A program made the translations under genes and the position numbers. A stretch of DNA of 64,000 bases from positions 1 to 64,000 of the forward strand of contig SVKC01000002.1 in the NCBI GenBank assembly GCA_015068655.1. The letters run 5' to 3'. Below are positions 56,373-64,000 of the stretch, in pieces (the stretch's first letter is position 1; each line of letters starts with the position of its first letter). The notes beneath the pieces were generated by a model. That model had not been told where the DNA came from. It saw nothing but the letters and a program-made list of their open reading frames with translations, and did no database searches. The stretch comes from Oscillospiraceae bacterium. Its GTDB lineage: Bacteria; Bacillota; Clostridia; Monoglobales; Monoglobaceae.

Positions 56373-57148
56373 AAATTGCATATATAGGAATAGATTTGTT
56401 TTATACAGCACTGGAAAGTCTTGTGGATTGCGGATGTGAGATTGGCGAAATTTTCACCTGCAAAACTGACAATAAAACTGAATTCAATCTGAAAATCCGT
56501 AATTTTGCAGAAACAAGAAACATTCCCTGTCAAATGACTCGCATAACATTAGAAGACATTGAACGGCTGAAAAAATCAGGCTGTGAGCTTGCTGTTTGTG
56601 CAGGTTATTATTACAAAATTCCTGTCAACACAGACTTTCCCATTGTGAACATTCACCCCAGCCTTCTTCCTGTGGGACGCGGCTCTTGGCCTATGCCTCA
56701 AACAATTCTCAAAGGACTGAAAAAAAGCGGTGTTTCGGTTCACAAAATTGCAGAAAGCTTTGATACAGGCGATATTCTTCTTCAAAAAGAATTCAACTTA
56801 GATGAAAAGGAAACCCTTGTTAGCTTTATGGAAAAAGTTTATGTATTGATTCCCCAAATGATGGATGAGCTTGTAAATAATTTTGAAGAGCTGTGGAAAA
56901 AAGCTCGTGTTCAAACTGGGGATGAATATTGGGAAGCCCCGTCTGTCTCAGATATGACGGTGAGAGAAAATATGACCGTTTGGGAGGCTGACAGAATTCT
57001 TCGTGCCTTTTTGGGATATGAATGTTATTACGAAGGACAGGAACGCTTTGAAATCATAGGCGGTCGTGCCTTTGAAGGCACAGCGAGAGGAAATGTTCTC
57101 CCTCTTTCTGACGGATATATAACATACGAAAAAATCAGCCTAATCTGA
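56369..57148 (+). CDS. Formyltransferase-family protein (Fmt-like)
   Basis: 259 aa. Formyl-transferase core with the catalytic signature VNIHPSLLPVGRG and the Asp of SFDTGDILLQKE. A C-terminal extension contains the OB-like segment of Fmt-type enzymes in shortened form. True Fmt is about 310 aa, so this is more likely a relative acting on a sugar or amine, using 10-formyl-tetrahydrofolate. The N-terminus is short. Its last codons form the left arm of the terminator. Confidence 0.8.
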   Translation: MKIAYIGIDLFYTALESLVDCGCEIGEIFTCKTDNKTEFNLKIRNFAETRNIPCQMTRITLEDIERLKKSGCELAVCAGYYYKIPVNTDFPIVNIHPSLLPVGRGSWPMPQTILKGLKKSGVSVHKIAESFDTGDILLQKEFNLDEKETLVSFMEKVYVLIPQMMDELVNNFEELWKKARVQTGDEYWEAPSVSDMTVRENMTVWEADRILRAFLGYECYYEGQERFEIIGGRAFEGTARGNVLPLSDGYITYEKISLI

Positions 57149-57170
57149 TAAATCAGGTTAGGCTGATTTT
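57131..57170. terminator. Bidirectional terminator overlapping the formyltransferase end
   Basis: AAAATCAGCCTAA (57131-57143) pairs perfectly with TTAGGCTGATTTT (57158-57170); T-rich flanks on both strands. It serves the rightward formyltransferase and the leftward alarmone synthetase, which ends at 57175. Confidence 0.85.
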
Positions 57171-57174
57171 GATT

Positions 57175-57849
57175 TTACAGCATTTCAATATGCTTTGCAA
57201 TATTCTGCATTTCCTCGTCTGTTGCGGAAATCACTTCGGCACATTTTTGAAGACGTGCCGCAATCCCTTCAGGGTCGGGAATATCCTTCTTGTACTTCAC
57301 GTGATGTTCAAGACTTGCCCAGAAATCCATAGCAATTGTTCGTATCTGCACCTCAACCTTGATATACTGTTTTTTGTCCGAGAAGAAAACAGGAATCTCA
57401 ATTATCATATGATAGCTTCGATAGCCGTTTGGCTTTGGATTTTTTATGTAATCCTTGACAGCAAGCAATACAATATCATCCTGCTGTGTAAGCATATTTG
57501 CTACTGTGTAAATATCTTCAATAAAAGAGCATATCACACGGACACCCGCAACATCGTTCAGGTTCTCGGAAACAGATTCAAGAGAGACATCCTTGCCGTT
57601 GCGGATAAGCTTTTCAGCAATGCTTTTTGGTTTTTTTATGCGGTATTTTATGCTTTCAATAGGGTTACGTTGCTGGCGCACCGACATTTCGTGGCTCAGA
57701 ATTTCCAGCTTTGTCGTAACCTCCTGAATGGCACATTGATAAATCATCATCAGTTCTTCAAACTGTTTTGCGTAACTTGCAAAGATTTTACCCGTGTCCT
57801 CGGGAATGTTCACCTGAGCAAGAAAAGCTTTTTTCAGTTCTTTTTCCAT
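57175..57849 (-). CDS. Small alarmone (p)ppGpp synthetase (RelQ/YjbM type)
   Basis: 224 aa, single RelA/SpoT synthetase domain with no hydrolase domain. Conserved blocks are RVICSFIEDIYTVA, KDYIKNPKPNGYRSYH and VEVQIRTIAMDFWASLEHH. It makes (p)ppGpp from GTP or GDP and ATP in starvation or wall stress. Ribosome site GAAAGGA. It follows proA by 16 bp and is probably cotranscribed from the promoter at 59128. Confidence 0.9.
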   Translation of the reverse strand: MEKELKKAFLAQVNIPEDTGKIFASYAKQFEELMMIYQCAIQEVTTKLEILSHEMSVRQQRNPIESIKYRIKKPKSIAEKLIRNGKDVSLESVSENLNDVAGVRVICSFIEDIYTVANMLTQQDDIVLLAVKDYIKNPKPNGYRSYHMIIEIPVFFSDKKQYIKVEVQIRTIAMDFWASLEHHVKYKKDIPDPEGIAARLQKCAEVISATDEEMQNIAKHIEML

Positions 57850-57864
57850 GGTTAATTCCTTTCG

Positions 57865-59118
57865 TTAACGTATTTGTCCGTTTCCACGAATAATATATTT
57901 TGTGGTTGTCAGGGCTTTCAGCCCCATAGGTCCTCTTGCGTGAATTTTCTGTGTGCTTATTCCGATTTCTGCACCAAACCCGAATTCAAATCCGTCCGTA
58001 AAGCGTGTTGACGCATTGACATAAACCGCCGCCGCATCAACGGCTTCAAGAAACCTTTGGGAATTTTTGTAGCTTTCGGTAATAATCGCTTCCGAATGAC
58101 GGCTTCCATATTGGTTTATGTGAACAATTGCAGCTTCAAGGTCATCAACAACCTTCACTCCAATCTTCAGGTCAAGATATTCGGTTCCCCAGTCTTCTTC
58201 TGTTGCCGCTGTTGCATGTGGGAATATTTTACAAACAGCTTCATCACCGATTATCTCAACAGATTTTTCAGTCAGAGCTCCGAGAATTTCAGGCAGAAAA
58301 GTCTCTGCAACATTTTGGTGAACAAGAAGCTTTTCCTCTGCATTGCAAACAGAAGGACGTGAGGTTTTTGCGTTTATAACAATATTCTTTGCCATTTCAA
58401 GGTCAGCACTTTCATCAATGAAAACGTGACAGTTTCCTGTACCTGTTTCAATTGCAGGAACTGTTGCATTTTCTACAACGCTTCGGATAAGACCTGCACC
58501 GCCTCTGGGAATAATTACATCCAGATAGTCGTTGAGTTTCATAAGTGCCAAAGCACTGTCACGGCTTGTATTCTCCACAAGGTTAACACAGTCGGAAGGC
58601 AGACCTGCAGCCGCAAGGGACTCACGTATAATTCTCGCAATTGCCATAGCCGATTTGTGCGCCTCCTTGCCACAACGGAGTATGCAAGCGTTTCCGGACT
58701 TTATGCAAAGAGCGGCAGCATCGGCTGTTACGTTTGGGCGTGCTTCATATATAATTCCAACAACACCCAGAGGAACTCTCGTTTCACCGATATGAAGACC
58801 GTTTGGACGTTTAAATTCTCCAACAACCTCACCTATCGGGTCAGGAAGCTCTGCAATTTGTCTTATACCCTCGGACATAGCTGAAATACGAACATCATTC
58901 AGGGTAAGCCGGTCAATAAGCCCTTCAGAAATACCATTTTGCCTTGCGGCAGCTATATCCTTTTGGTTTTCTGCAATAATATATTCCGAGTTTGCAGAAA
59001 AAGCTTCTGCAATCTTATATAACGCCGTATTCTTGGCATCGGTTCCTGCCGTTGCAAGAATTGATGCTGCCAACTTTGCGGCTTTGCCTTTCAGTATAAG
59101 TTCTTCCATTTGGTTCAC
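57865..59118 (-). CDS. proA: Glutamate-5-semialdehyde dehydrogenase
   Basis: 417 aa, normal length. It reduces gamma-glutamyl phosphate to glutamate-5-semialdehyde with NADPH, step two of proline synthesis. Clear ProA blocks are VPLGVVGIIYEARPNVT, the catalytic cysteine in SRPSVCNAEEKLLVH, and FGFGAEIGISTQKIHARGP. The proB kinase is not in the window. Downstream is relQ, an unusual partner. Confidence 0.95.
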   Translation of the reverse strand: MNQMEELILKGKAAKLAASILATAGTDAKNTALYKIAEAFSANSEYIIAENQKDIAAARQNGISEGLIDRLTLNDVRISAMSEGIRQIAELPDPIGEVVGEFKRPNGLHIGETRVPLGVVGIIYEARPNVTADAAALCIKSGNACILRCGKEAHKSAMAIARIIRESLAAAGLPSDCVNLVENTSRDSALALMKLNDYLDVIIPRGGAGLIRSVVENATVPAIETGTGNCHVFIDESADLEMAKNIVINAKTSRPSVCNAEEKLLVHQNVAETFLPEILGALTEKSVEIIGDEAVCKIFPHATAATEEDWGTEYLDLKIGVKVVDDLEAAIVHINQYGSRHSEAIITESYKNSQRFLEAVDAAAVYVNASTRFTDGFEFGFGAEIGISTQKIHARGPMGLKALTTTKYIIRGNGQIR

Positions 59119-59127
59119 CTCTTAGAA

Positions 59128-59156
59128 AATATAACATACTTTGTTTATGTTTTCAA
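59128..59156 (-). promoter_or_regulatory. Promoter of the proA-relQ operon
   Basis: Reading leftward, -35 TTGAAA (59151-59156), 17-bp spacer, -10 TATATT (59128-59133), just before proA. Confidence 0.65.
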
Positions 59157-59204
59157 TAATTATCTTAATTTGTTTACACATACTTAATGAAAATTTAACT
59201 TTTG

Positions 59205-59936
59205 TTAAGGAAGGACAATTGTTTCTCCGCTTATTTCCAGAAGATAGTCTCCTGACTTCAAAAGCTCCACAAGCTCAAAGGTATCCGTCGGCATTTCTTT
59301 TGCGAGAAGAGCACCGCAGCCCAGATGAAATTTTTCGTGAAAGTCGGAGCCTGCGGTTTTTATTTTTGCCTTTGTTTCGTAAGCATAACGTGTGGAAAGT
59401 GCCACAGAGGAATTGTGTCCCGGATGCAGATTCAATATTTCAATGCCGTCAACAAGCTCAGGTGACACACGGGTCATACCATTGCGAAATGGATGTGCGT
59501 GAACAAGCACACTACCCGGGAGCTTCACCTCTTTTCGAAAAGCTTCAAGACCTTTGGAAAAATAATCGTAACAAACGGAAAGAATATCACGGTCTACGCC
59601 ATAAAGAAGATAATCATTTGGGTTTTCATCAAACCTGATTTCTGCTCCGACAAAAACGGTTATTCCATATTTTTCAGCTACCTTTTTTGCGTCATCCACA
59701 GCCTTCAGGTAGGAGTCAATATAAGCCTCCTTTGAGAATTCAGGAAACCGTTCAATATTGTAACGATTGAAGTGATTTGTAACAACTATCCCGTGATAGT
59801 TCCTTTGGTGATAAAGCTCAACCATATCTTCGGGAGAAACCGCACCGCACGAGCTAACCGGAGACGTGTGAGCGTGTAATTCTATTCTATATTTGTAATC
59901 TTTCCGTAGTGTGTGTTTTAATTCCGAGACTGTCAT
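59205..59936 (-). CDS. PHP-domain phosphoesterase
   Basis: 243 aa from ATG 59936, seven bases after GGAG. Metal motifs of the PHP fold are IELHAHTS, VTNHFNRYN, VGAEIRFDE, VHAHPFRNG and TAGSDFHEKFHLG. Relatives hydrolyse 3',5'-nucleotide bisphosphates or histidinol phosphate; substrate not fixed. Confidence 0.85.
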   Translation of the reverse strand: MTVSELKHTLRKDYKYRIELHAHTSPVSSCGAVSPEDMVELYHQRNYHGIVVTNHFNRYNIERFPEFSKEAYIDSYLKAVDDAKKVAEKYGITVFVGAEIRFDENPNDYLLYGVDRDILSVCYDYFSKGLEAFRKEVKLPGSVLVHAHPFRNGMTRVSPELVDGIEILNLHPGHNSSVALSTRYAYETKAKIKTAGSDFHEKFHLGCGALLAKEMPTDTFELVELLKSGDYLLEISGETIVLP

Positions 59937-60044
59937 AATGTCACTCCTTTTTGCATAAAAATATTTTATCACAGAAAAGAAAAAAAGTAAAGTCTACCTT
60001 TGAGCACCCATCTTTTTACACAAAGCTCCTACAGATTTCAGGCA

Positions 60045-60084
60045 GAAAAAAAGCCGCATCAAACAGCCAACGTTCGATACGACT
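60045..60084 (-). terminator. Terminator after rpmF
   Basis: A 13-bp stem (60072-60084 with 60052-60064, several G-T pairs) around a seven-base loop; leftward it is followed by TTTTTTT. It ends the yceD-rpmF transcript. Confidence 0.75.
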
Positions 60085-60101
60085 TCTTTATACTGAAAAA
60101 T

Positions 60102-60281
60102 TTACGCCTCTTTTTTTACAACTTCTTTTCCGTTGTAATATCCGCAAGCCTTGCAAACTCTGTGAGGCATTTTGTATTCACCGCAGTTGGGACATGCAAC
60201 CATACCGGGAATAAGGAGCTTCCAGTTAGCTCTTCTCTTATCTCTTCTTGCTTTAGAAGTTTTTCTCTTTGGAACTGCCAT
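60102..60281 (-). CDS. rpmF: 50S ribosomal protein L32
   Basis: 59 aa starting [17 protein letters not shown]; the ATG at 60281 is the conserved L32 start. Zinc-ribbon cysteines CPNCGEY and CKACGYYNG are intact (C+ form). Forms part of the large subunit near the peptide exit. Follows the yceD-like gene by 59 bp, the standard arrangement. Confidence 0.97.
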   Translation of the reverse strand: MAVPKRKTSKARRDKRRANWKLLIPGMVACPNCGEYKMPHRVCKACGYYNGKEVVKKEA

Positions 60282-60340
60282 AGTTAAACACACCTCTTTC
60301 CGACAATAATAATTTCAACAGGTTCAAAGCCCTGCATAAT

Positions 60341-60838
60341 CTACAAAAGTTTGTCCAGAATATCAAATCTGGGATCAGCGGGTCTTGTATCACAGCAACA
60401 CTCCGATTGGTTGAGGTTTTGTCCGCAATTGGGACACAAGCCCTTGCATTCTTCGTGACACAAACGCTTTGTAGGAAGGTTGACAAAAATGTTTGCCAGA
60501 ACAATCTCGTCAATTTCAACAGCGGTACCCGAAAGAATTACAGCATCAGGGTTCTGATCGTCTCCGACCCTTGCATCTTCTTTTTTGAAGACCTCTTCAA
60601 AAGAACATTCAAAGTCCGACTGGAAAGTTTCACAGCATCTGTCGCAAGCATATTCAACTGTACAGGAAGCCTTTGCCTTCAGCTCGATACTTCCACCAAT
60701 GTTGACAAACTCACCGGAAACAGAAACAGGAGTCAGAAACTTGGCACCCTGCTCTTCGCAACCGACCGTATCAAGCTCTGTTTTGAGTGGAAGCCGTCTT
60801 CCGTCAGCATTCAGAATAGGTAACAAATCAAACTTCAT
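60341..60838 (-). CDS. YceD/DUF177-family protein
   Basis: 165 aa. Family patterns are CDRCCETFQSDFECSFEEVF in the middle and a C-terminal zinc-ribbon-like CHEECKGLCPNCGQNLNQSEC. In bacteria and plastids the family supports 23S rRNA accumulation, and its gene is routinely upstream of rpmF, as here. The tandem tRNA-Val genes lie directly upstream. Confidence 0.9.
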   Translation of the reverse strand: MKFDLLPILNADGRRLPLKTELDTVGCEEQGAKFLTPVSVSGEFVNIGGSIELKAKASCTVEYACDRCCETFQSDFECSFEEVFKKEDARVGDDQNPDAVILSGTAVEIDEIVLANIFVNLPTKRLCHEECKGLCPNCGQNLNQSECCCDTRPADPRFDILDKLL

Positions 60839-60863
60839 TTCAAATATCCTTTAAAAAGAAAAG

Positions 60864-60939
60864 TGGTGGGCACAATAGGGCTCGAACCTATGACCCTCTG
60901 CTTGTAAGGCAGATGCTCTCCCAGCTGAGCTATGCGCCC
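60864..60939 (-). tRNA. tRNA-Val (anticodon UAC)
   Basis: A 76-base cloverleaf: acceptor stem GGGCGCA/TGTGCCC, D-arm GCTCAGCTGGGAGAGC, anticodon loop CTTACAA giving TAC, T-arm with GGTTCGAGCC, and an encoded CCA. Second of a tandem pair, 38 bp after the other copy; sequences are identical. Confidence 0.97.
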
Positions 60940-60977
60940 ACATAAACGCTGAACCGATGCTGTTTCTGAAAGAAATA

Positions 60978-61053
60978 TGGTGGGCACAATAGGGCTCGAA
61001 CCTATGACCCTCTGCTTGTAAGGCAGATGCTCTCCCAGCTGAGCTATGCGCCC
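60978..61053 (-). tRNA. tRNA-Val (anticodon UAC)
   Basis: Identical 76-base copy of the tRNA at 60864, first in the leftward transcript, with encoded CCA. Transcribed from the perfect consensus promoter at 61113. Confidence 0.97.
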
Positions 61054-61112
61054 ATACATTTTCCAGAATACTGCACAAAAACAACATATTGCTATTTTTA
61101 GTCAGCTTGATT

Positions 61113-61141
61113 ATTATACACAATTCCGTTCTGTTTGTCAA
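61113..61141 (-). promoter_or_regulatory. Consensus promoter of the tRNA-Val pair
   Basis: Reading leftward, -35 TTGACA (61136-61141), 17-bp spacer, -10 TATAAT (61113-61118): a perfect sigma-A match, about 60 bp before the first tRNA. Confidence 0.85.
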
Positions 61142-61176
61142 TAGAAAATTTCAAATTTCAGCAAAAAATTTTTAGA

Positions 61177-61203
61177 AAAAGAAAAGACATCCCGCAGGAT
61201 GTC
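61177..61203 (-). terminator. Terminator after the DUF1858 gene
   Basis: GACATCC (61186-61192) pairs with GGATGTC (61197-61203) around a four-base loop; leftward it is followed by TTTTCTTTTT. Confidence 0.75.
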
Positions 61204-61228
61204 CGGATGTCCTTCTTCAACTCTCATT

Positions 61229-61435
61229 TTATGCCTTTGCAGCCAAAAAAGCATTTATTTTTTCAACAAGAGCATCTGCATCGGTTCCGTGAACCATACA
61301 AGCCTGTTCAATGCTTTCACCGCTTGCTGAGGGGCATCCCAGACAATGCATACCTATTTCAAGGAAAAAGGGAGCAGTTTCGGGGTCAAGACGAAGAACA
61401 TCAAGAATAATTGTATCCTTTGTAACCTTTGCCAT
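61229..61435 (-). CDS. DUF1858 domain protein (hybrid-cluster-associated disulfide-type)
   Basis: 68 aa from ATG 61435, eight bases after GAGGTG. Pattern ITKDTIILDVLRLDPETAPFF followed by GMHCLGCP, a CxxC pair typical of DUF1858 domains that sit alone or fused to redox enzymes. Role probably a small redox or metal-binding protein. Downstream of the fumarase-beta gene by about 97 bp. Confidence 0.85.
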   Translation of the reverse strand: MAKVTKDTIILDVLRLDPETAPFFLEIGMHCLGCPSASGESIEQACMVHGTDADALVEKINAFLAAKA

Positions 61436-61532
61436 TTTGCGGCACCTCACTTTCGTATATCTTAAATATTTAACATTCTTTTTTTAGTATAACCTATTTC
61501 TTTCAAATTTTCAAGTAGTTTCGAAAATATAT

Positions 61533-62060
61533 TTATCTGTCATAAAGACTTTTTCCAAAGCAGTCGATAACCACAATAGCCGGAAAATCCGTCACTGTCA
61601 AGGCTCTTACGGCTTCCGTTCCCAAATCATCATATGCAACAACCTCTGCCTTTTCAACACATTCAGCAATCAACGCACCGGCACCGCCTATAGCGCCGAA
61701 ATAAACCGCCTTGTTCTTTTTCATCGCCTCAATCACAGCAATATCCCGTTCACCTTTTCCAATCATACCCGTAAGACCAAGCTCAATCAGCGTTGGAGCA
61801 TAAGCATCCATACGGCAGCTGGTAGTAGGACCGCATGAGCCGATAATTCTTCCCGGCTTTGCAGGTGCGGGACCTGCATAATATATAATCTGATTTCTAA
61901 TGTCAAAAGGAAGTTTTTCACCTCTTTTTACCGACTCAACCATCCGTTTGTGGGCAGCATCTCTCGCAGTATAAATTATGCCGCTGATAAGAACTTTTTC
62001 ACCGCACCTGAGTGTCTCAACCGCTTCTTTTGAAAAAGGCGTTGTAATTTTCAAACTCAT
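61533..62060 (-). CDS. Fumarase/L(+)-tartrate dehydratase beta-type subunit (FumA C-terminal domain)
   Basis: 175 aa from ATG 62060, five bases after GGAGG. Class I Fe-S hydro-lyase C-terminal domain: GEKVLISGIIYTARDAAHKR, GPTTSCRMDAY and GAIGGAGALIAECV. In two-subunit enzymes this swivel domain needs an alpha subunit with the [4Fe-4S] cluster, normally encoded directly upstream. The 388 bp upstream hold no such gene, so the partner is elsewhere or the subunit is orphan. Confidence 0.85.
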   Translation of the reverse strand: MSLKITTPFSKEAVETLRCGEKVLISGIIYTARDAAHKRMVESVKRGEKLPFDIRNQIIYYAGPAPAKPGRIIGSCGPTTSCRMDAYAPTLIELGLTGMIGKGERDIAVIEAMKKNKAVYFGAIGGAGALIAECVEKAEVVAYDDLGTEAVRALTVTDFPAIVVIDCFGKSLYDR

Positions 62061-62199
62061 AGCTTCCTCCTGTTTCTTTTGCAGAAAAAACAACTTGCAA
62101 ATAACAAAACCATAAATAATTTGTTTAAAATTATAGAATAATTATTGTAAACCAAATTGCTTCTTTTACTATATTTTTGAAAGGCTCGTAAAATCAAGC

Positions 62200-62313
62200 T
62201 TTTCCACAGTTTTTGAGGGTATTTTGTCAATTTTTGCCTTTATATATCCCCAAACCTGTGGATAATGTGGATAACTCTGTTAATAACTTATACTATGGGC
62301 TTTGCTGTCCACA
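62200..62313. promoter_or_regulatory. DnaA-box cluster
   Basis: Two adjacent perfect DnaA boxes in direct repeat, TGTGGATAA at 62257-62265 and 62266-62274. Near-consensus TTTTCCACA lies at 62200-62208 and CTGTCCACA at 62305-62313. The surroundings are AT-rich. No dnaA or dnaN is nearby, so this is more likely a DnaA titration or regulatory site than oriC. Confidence 0.6.
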
Positions 62314-62318
62314 ATCCG

Positions 62319-62362
62319 AATTATGTAAACCAAGAGCACTTCAAAAACAAGTTTACATAATT
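62319..62362. repeat. 12-bp inverted repeat
   Basis: AATTATGTAAAC (62319-62330) and GTTTACATAATT (62351-62362) match perfectly, 20 bp apart. Palindrome centred beside the DnaA boxes in the 388-bp gene-free gap. Possible operator; no gene starts nearby in an obvious orientation. Confidence 0.5.
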
Positions 62363-62448
62363 ATCAAAACTTTTTTCTTGACAACGAGAATTTTTTATGT
62401 TCAACAGAAAAATTAATTACATATTTTCCCATTTTCCTCTGCAAAATA

Positions 62449-63069
62449 TTACATTCCGCTGAACTTTTCCATCTTCTTTTTCACTCTCTGCAGAGCATTG
62501 TCAATTGACTTTTGAGGCTTGTCCAGAATTGCTGAAATTTCCTGATAAGATTTTCCTTCAAGATAAAGTGCAAGAACGCTTCTTTCAAGCTTGCTCAAAA
62601 CCTCGTCCATCTTCACCGTAAGGAACTGTGCATTCTCCTTGCTGATAAAAAGGCGTTCAGGGTCGTCATCAAAAGACCCCGAGAGAATCTCTTCAAGAAT
62701 ACCCTCTGTATCTCCTTCGTACATAGGATTGCTGAGAGATACATATGTATTGAGCGGCATATGTTTTTGGCGATTTGCGGTTTTCACTGCCGTAATAATC
62801 TGACGTTTGACACAAAGCTCCGCAAAGCCCTTGAAAGAAGCCTGACGGCTTTTGTCAAAATCACGAATGGCTTTAAAAAGTCCAATCATACCTTCCTGAA
62901 TAATATCCTTTTCGTCTGCACCAACAAGAAAATACATTCTTGCCTTTGCAAGAACAAGATTTTTGTAACGAACAAGAAGACATTCCGTTGCATCACGGTC
63001 TCCCGAGCCTGAAAACTCAACCAGCTCTTCATCCGTCATTTTCTCATACTTGCCAAAAAGGTCTTCCAT
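62449..63069 (-). CDS. sigH: RNA polymerase sigma factor SigH (Spo0H type)
   Basis: 206 aa. Sigma-70 region 2 (YFLVGADEKDIIQEGMIGLFKAIRDFD, then AELCVKRQIITAVKTANRQK) and region 4 (LSKLERSVLALYLEGKSYQEIS, then KSIDNALQRVKKK) match the Spo0H family. It directs early sporulation and transition-state genes. The ribosome site is AGGGGGG. It lies 68 bp downstream of ackA, behind ackA's terminator. Confidence 0.93.
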   Translation of the reverse strand: MEDLFGKYEKMTDEELVEFSGSGDRDATECLLVRYKNLVLAKARMYFLVGADEKDIIQEGMIGLFKAIRDFDKSRQASFKGFAELCVKRQIITAVKTANRQKHMPLNTYVSLSNPMYEGDTEGILEEILSGSFDDDPERLFISKENAQFLTVKMDEVLSKLERSVLALYLEGKSYQEISAILDKPQKSIDNALQRVKKKMEKFSGM

Positions 63070-63093
63070 ACCGAACTTTCCCCCCTTAATGCC

Positions 63094-63122
63094 AAAAACG
63101 GGCTGTCCTTGCCGACAACCCG
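63094..63122 (-). terminator. Terminator after ackA
   Basis: CGGGCTGTC (63099-63107) pairs with GACAACCCG (63114-63122) with one G-T pair; leftward it is followed by TTTTT. Lies between ackA and sigH. Confidence 0.8.
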
Positions 63123-63137
63123 AATTGAATTTTAATC

Positions 63138-64000
63138 TTATTTTACAAGTGCAAGAGTTTCCTTCGCAATCATAAGCTCTTCATTTGTGGGAACAACAAG
63201 AATCTTTACCTTTGAATCTGCTGCCGAAATATCCATCTGTGCACCGCGAATTGCTTTTTCGTTCTTTTCGGAATCAACCTTGATACCGAAAGCTTCGAGG
63301 TTGGCTGTGATAGCTTCACGCATAACAGGAGTATTTTCACCGATACCTGCTGTGAAAATAATTGCATCAACACCGCCCATTTTCACCATATATGAACCAA
63401 TGAATTTTCTTACGCTTTCAACAAACATATCAAGTGCAAGAGCAGCTCTCTCGTTGCCTTCAGCCTGAGCAGCTTCAAGGTCACGGAAGTCTGAGCTTAC
63501 GCCGGAAATACCCTGAACACCTGATTCCTTGTTGAGAAGAGCATCAACCTCTGCAATTGTCTTGCCTTCAGCCTCTGCAATAAACTTCACAATAGCAGGG
63601 TCAATATCACCGCAGCGTGTACCCATAACAACACCTGCAAGGGGTGTAAAGCCCATTGATGTGTCAACAGACTTTCCGCCGTCAACAGCTGTAATACTCG
63701 AGCCGTTGCCCATATGGCAGGTAATCATTTTCAAATCTTCGGGATTCTTTCCGAGCATTTTTGCTGCTTCCTGAGCAACATATTTGTGTGATGTACCATG
63801 GAAACCATATCTTCTGATTTTATGTTTCTCGTAAAGCTCATAGGGTACAGCATACATATAAGCTTCCTTTGACATTGTCTGATGGAAAGCTGTATCGAAT
63901 ACACCAATCTGAGGAACACCGGGCATAGCTGCTTCGCAGGCTGCAATACCGATAAGGTTGGCAGGATTGTGAAGGGGAGCAAGGGGAACACAAGCTTCAA
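63138..64000 (-). CDS. ackA: Acetate kinase (5' end beyond the window)
   Basis: The C-terminal 287 residues are visible, reading from the right edge. Motifs [40 protein letters not shown] and [10 protein letters not shown] identify acetate kinase, which makes ATP and acetate from acetyl phosphate, the main energy-yielding fermentation step. The gene continues rightward past base 64000; pta may lie beyond. Confidence 0.97.
   Translation of the reverse strand, partial: EACVPLAPLHNPANLIGIAACEAAMPGVPQIGVFDTAFHQTMSKEAYMYAVPYELYEKHKIRRYGFHGTSHKYVAQEAAKMLGKNPEDLKMITCHMGNGSSITAVDGGKSVDTSMGFTPLAGVVMGTRCGDIDPAIVKFIAEAEGKTIAEVDALLNKESGVQGISGVSSDFRDLEAAQAEGNERAALALDMFVESVRKFIGSYMVKMGGVDAIIFTAGIGENTPVMREAITANLEAFGIKVDSEKNEKAIRGAQMDISAADSKVKILVVPTNEELMIAKETLALVK

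Noticed and set aside
57169-57855. 228-codon plus-strand frame across relQ
   Set aside because: Antisense to a clear alarmone synthetase, no ribosome site, cysteine- and histidine-rich shadow sequence.
60835-61141. Two short minus-strand ORFs with repeated AHSSAGRASALQAEGHRFEP
   Set aside because: They are translations of the two tRNA-Val genes; the repeat comes from the duplicated tRNA.
62378-62400. TTGACA on the plus strand as a promoter
   Set aside because: No acceptable -10 at 16-18 bp and no gene to its right on that strand.
1-64000. CRISPR array
   Set aside because: No regularly spaced direct repeats with unique spacers were seen; the only repeats are the protein-module repeats and palindromes described.

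Overview
The window looks like chromosomal DNA of a low-GC, Gram-positive, spore-forming anaerobe of class Clostridia. The evidence is a Spo0H/SigH sigma factor, GGAGG ribosome-binding sites, YesM/YesN and Lpl-type ABC transport genes, S-layer-homology (SLH) surface proteins, acetate kinase, and a yceD-rpmF pair. The SLH proteins and plant-glycan genes suggest a gut or rumen fibre degrader. A Monoglobus-like pectin specialist is a guess, not something the sequence proves.

Layout. Bases 1-1640 are decaying: a frameshifted tyrosine recombinase cut by the left edge, a frameshifted Gfo/Idh/MocA oxidoreductase, and an 87-aa fibronectin-like fragment. Bases 1642-5261 carry a DapA-family aldolase divergent from an AraC regulator and an FGGY sugar kinase, with a clear operator and promoter between them. 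Bases 5635-32490 are one long leftward run, a Gram-positive polysaccharide-utilisation locus: Lpl-type permeases and binding lipoprotein, a 1194-aa beta-helix surface protein, two surface proteins that share a triplicated module, two SLH proteins, a GH31 glycosidase, and a string of small cytosolic enzymes (two Gfo oxidoreductases, two TIM-barrel epimerases, a metallo-beta-lactamase-fold hydrolase, a LmbE deacetylase and two SGNH-type esterases). Its likely controllers YesN-YesM (32606-35843) lie just upstream, behind a strong terminator.

Bases 36027-40794 run rightward: an AraC regulator, three consecutive Gfo-type oxidoreductases and a TIM-barrel epimerase. They end at a bidirectional terminator facing a second leftward catabolic operon (40845-46728: DegT aminotransferase, DUF4867, RpiB/LacAB isomerase, GH78 alpha-L-rhamnosidase, zinc alcohol dehydrogenase) with its own AraC regulator at 46882. 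Bases 47913-53298 are mixed: a ceramidase-like protein, a headless cell-wall amidase, a YesL-like membrane protein, a double-OB SSB and another Gfo oxidoreductase. From 53299 rightward the genes are mostly housekeeping: YeiH-like transporter, MATE pump, formyltransferase, small alarmone synthetase, ProA, PHP phosphoesterase, L32, two tandem tRNA-Val genes, a fumarase beta-type subunit, SigH and AckA (cut by the right edge).

How it may work together (inference): surface proteins bind and cut a plant polysaccharide, the Lpl transporter imports oligosaccharides, and esterases, LmbE, GH31 and GH78 strip decorations. The unusual abundance of NAD-dependent Gfo oxidoreductases (seven, one broken) paired with three xylose-isomerase-like TIM barrels points to an oxidative, keto-sugar route alongside classical hydrolysis. 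The most notable non-coding features are a 197-bp palindrome with four GCGATAT and four inverted copies (53361-53557), a DnaA-box cluster (62200-62313), and the phased AraC operator at 2655-2693.
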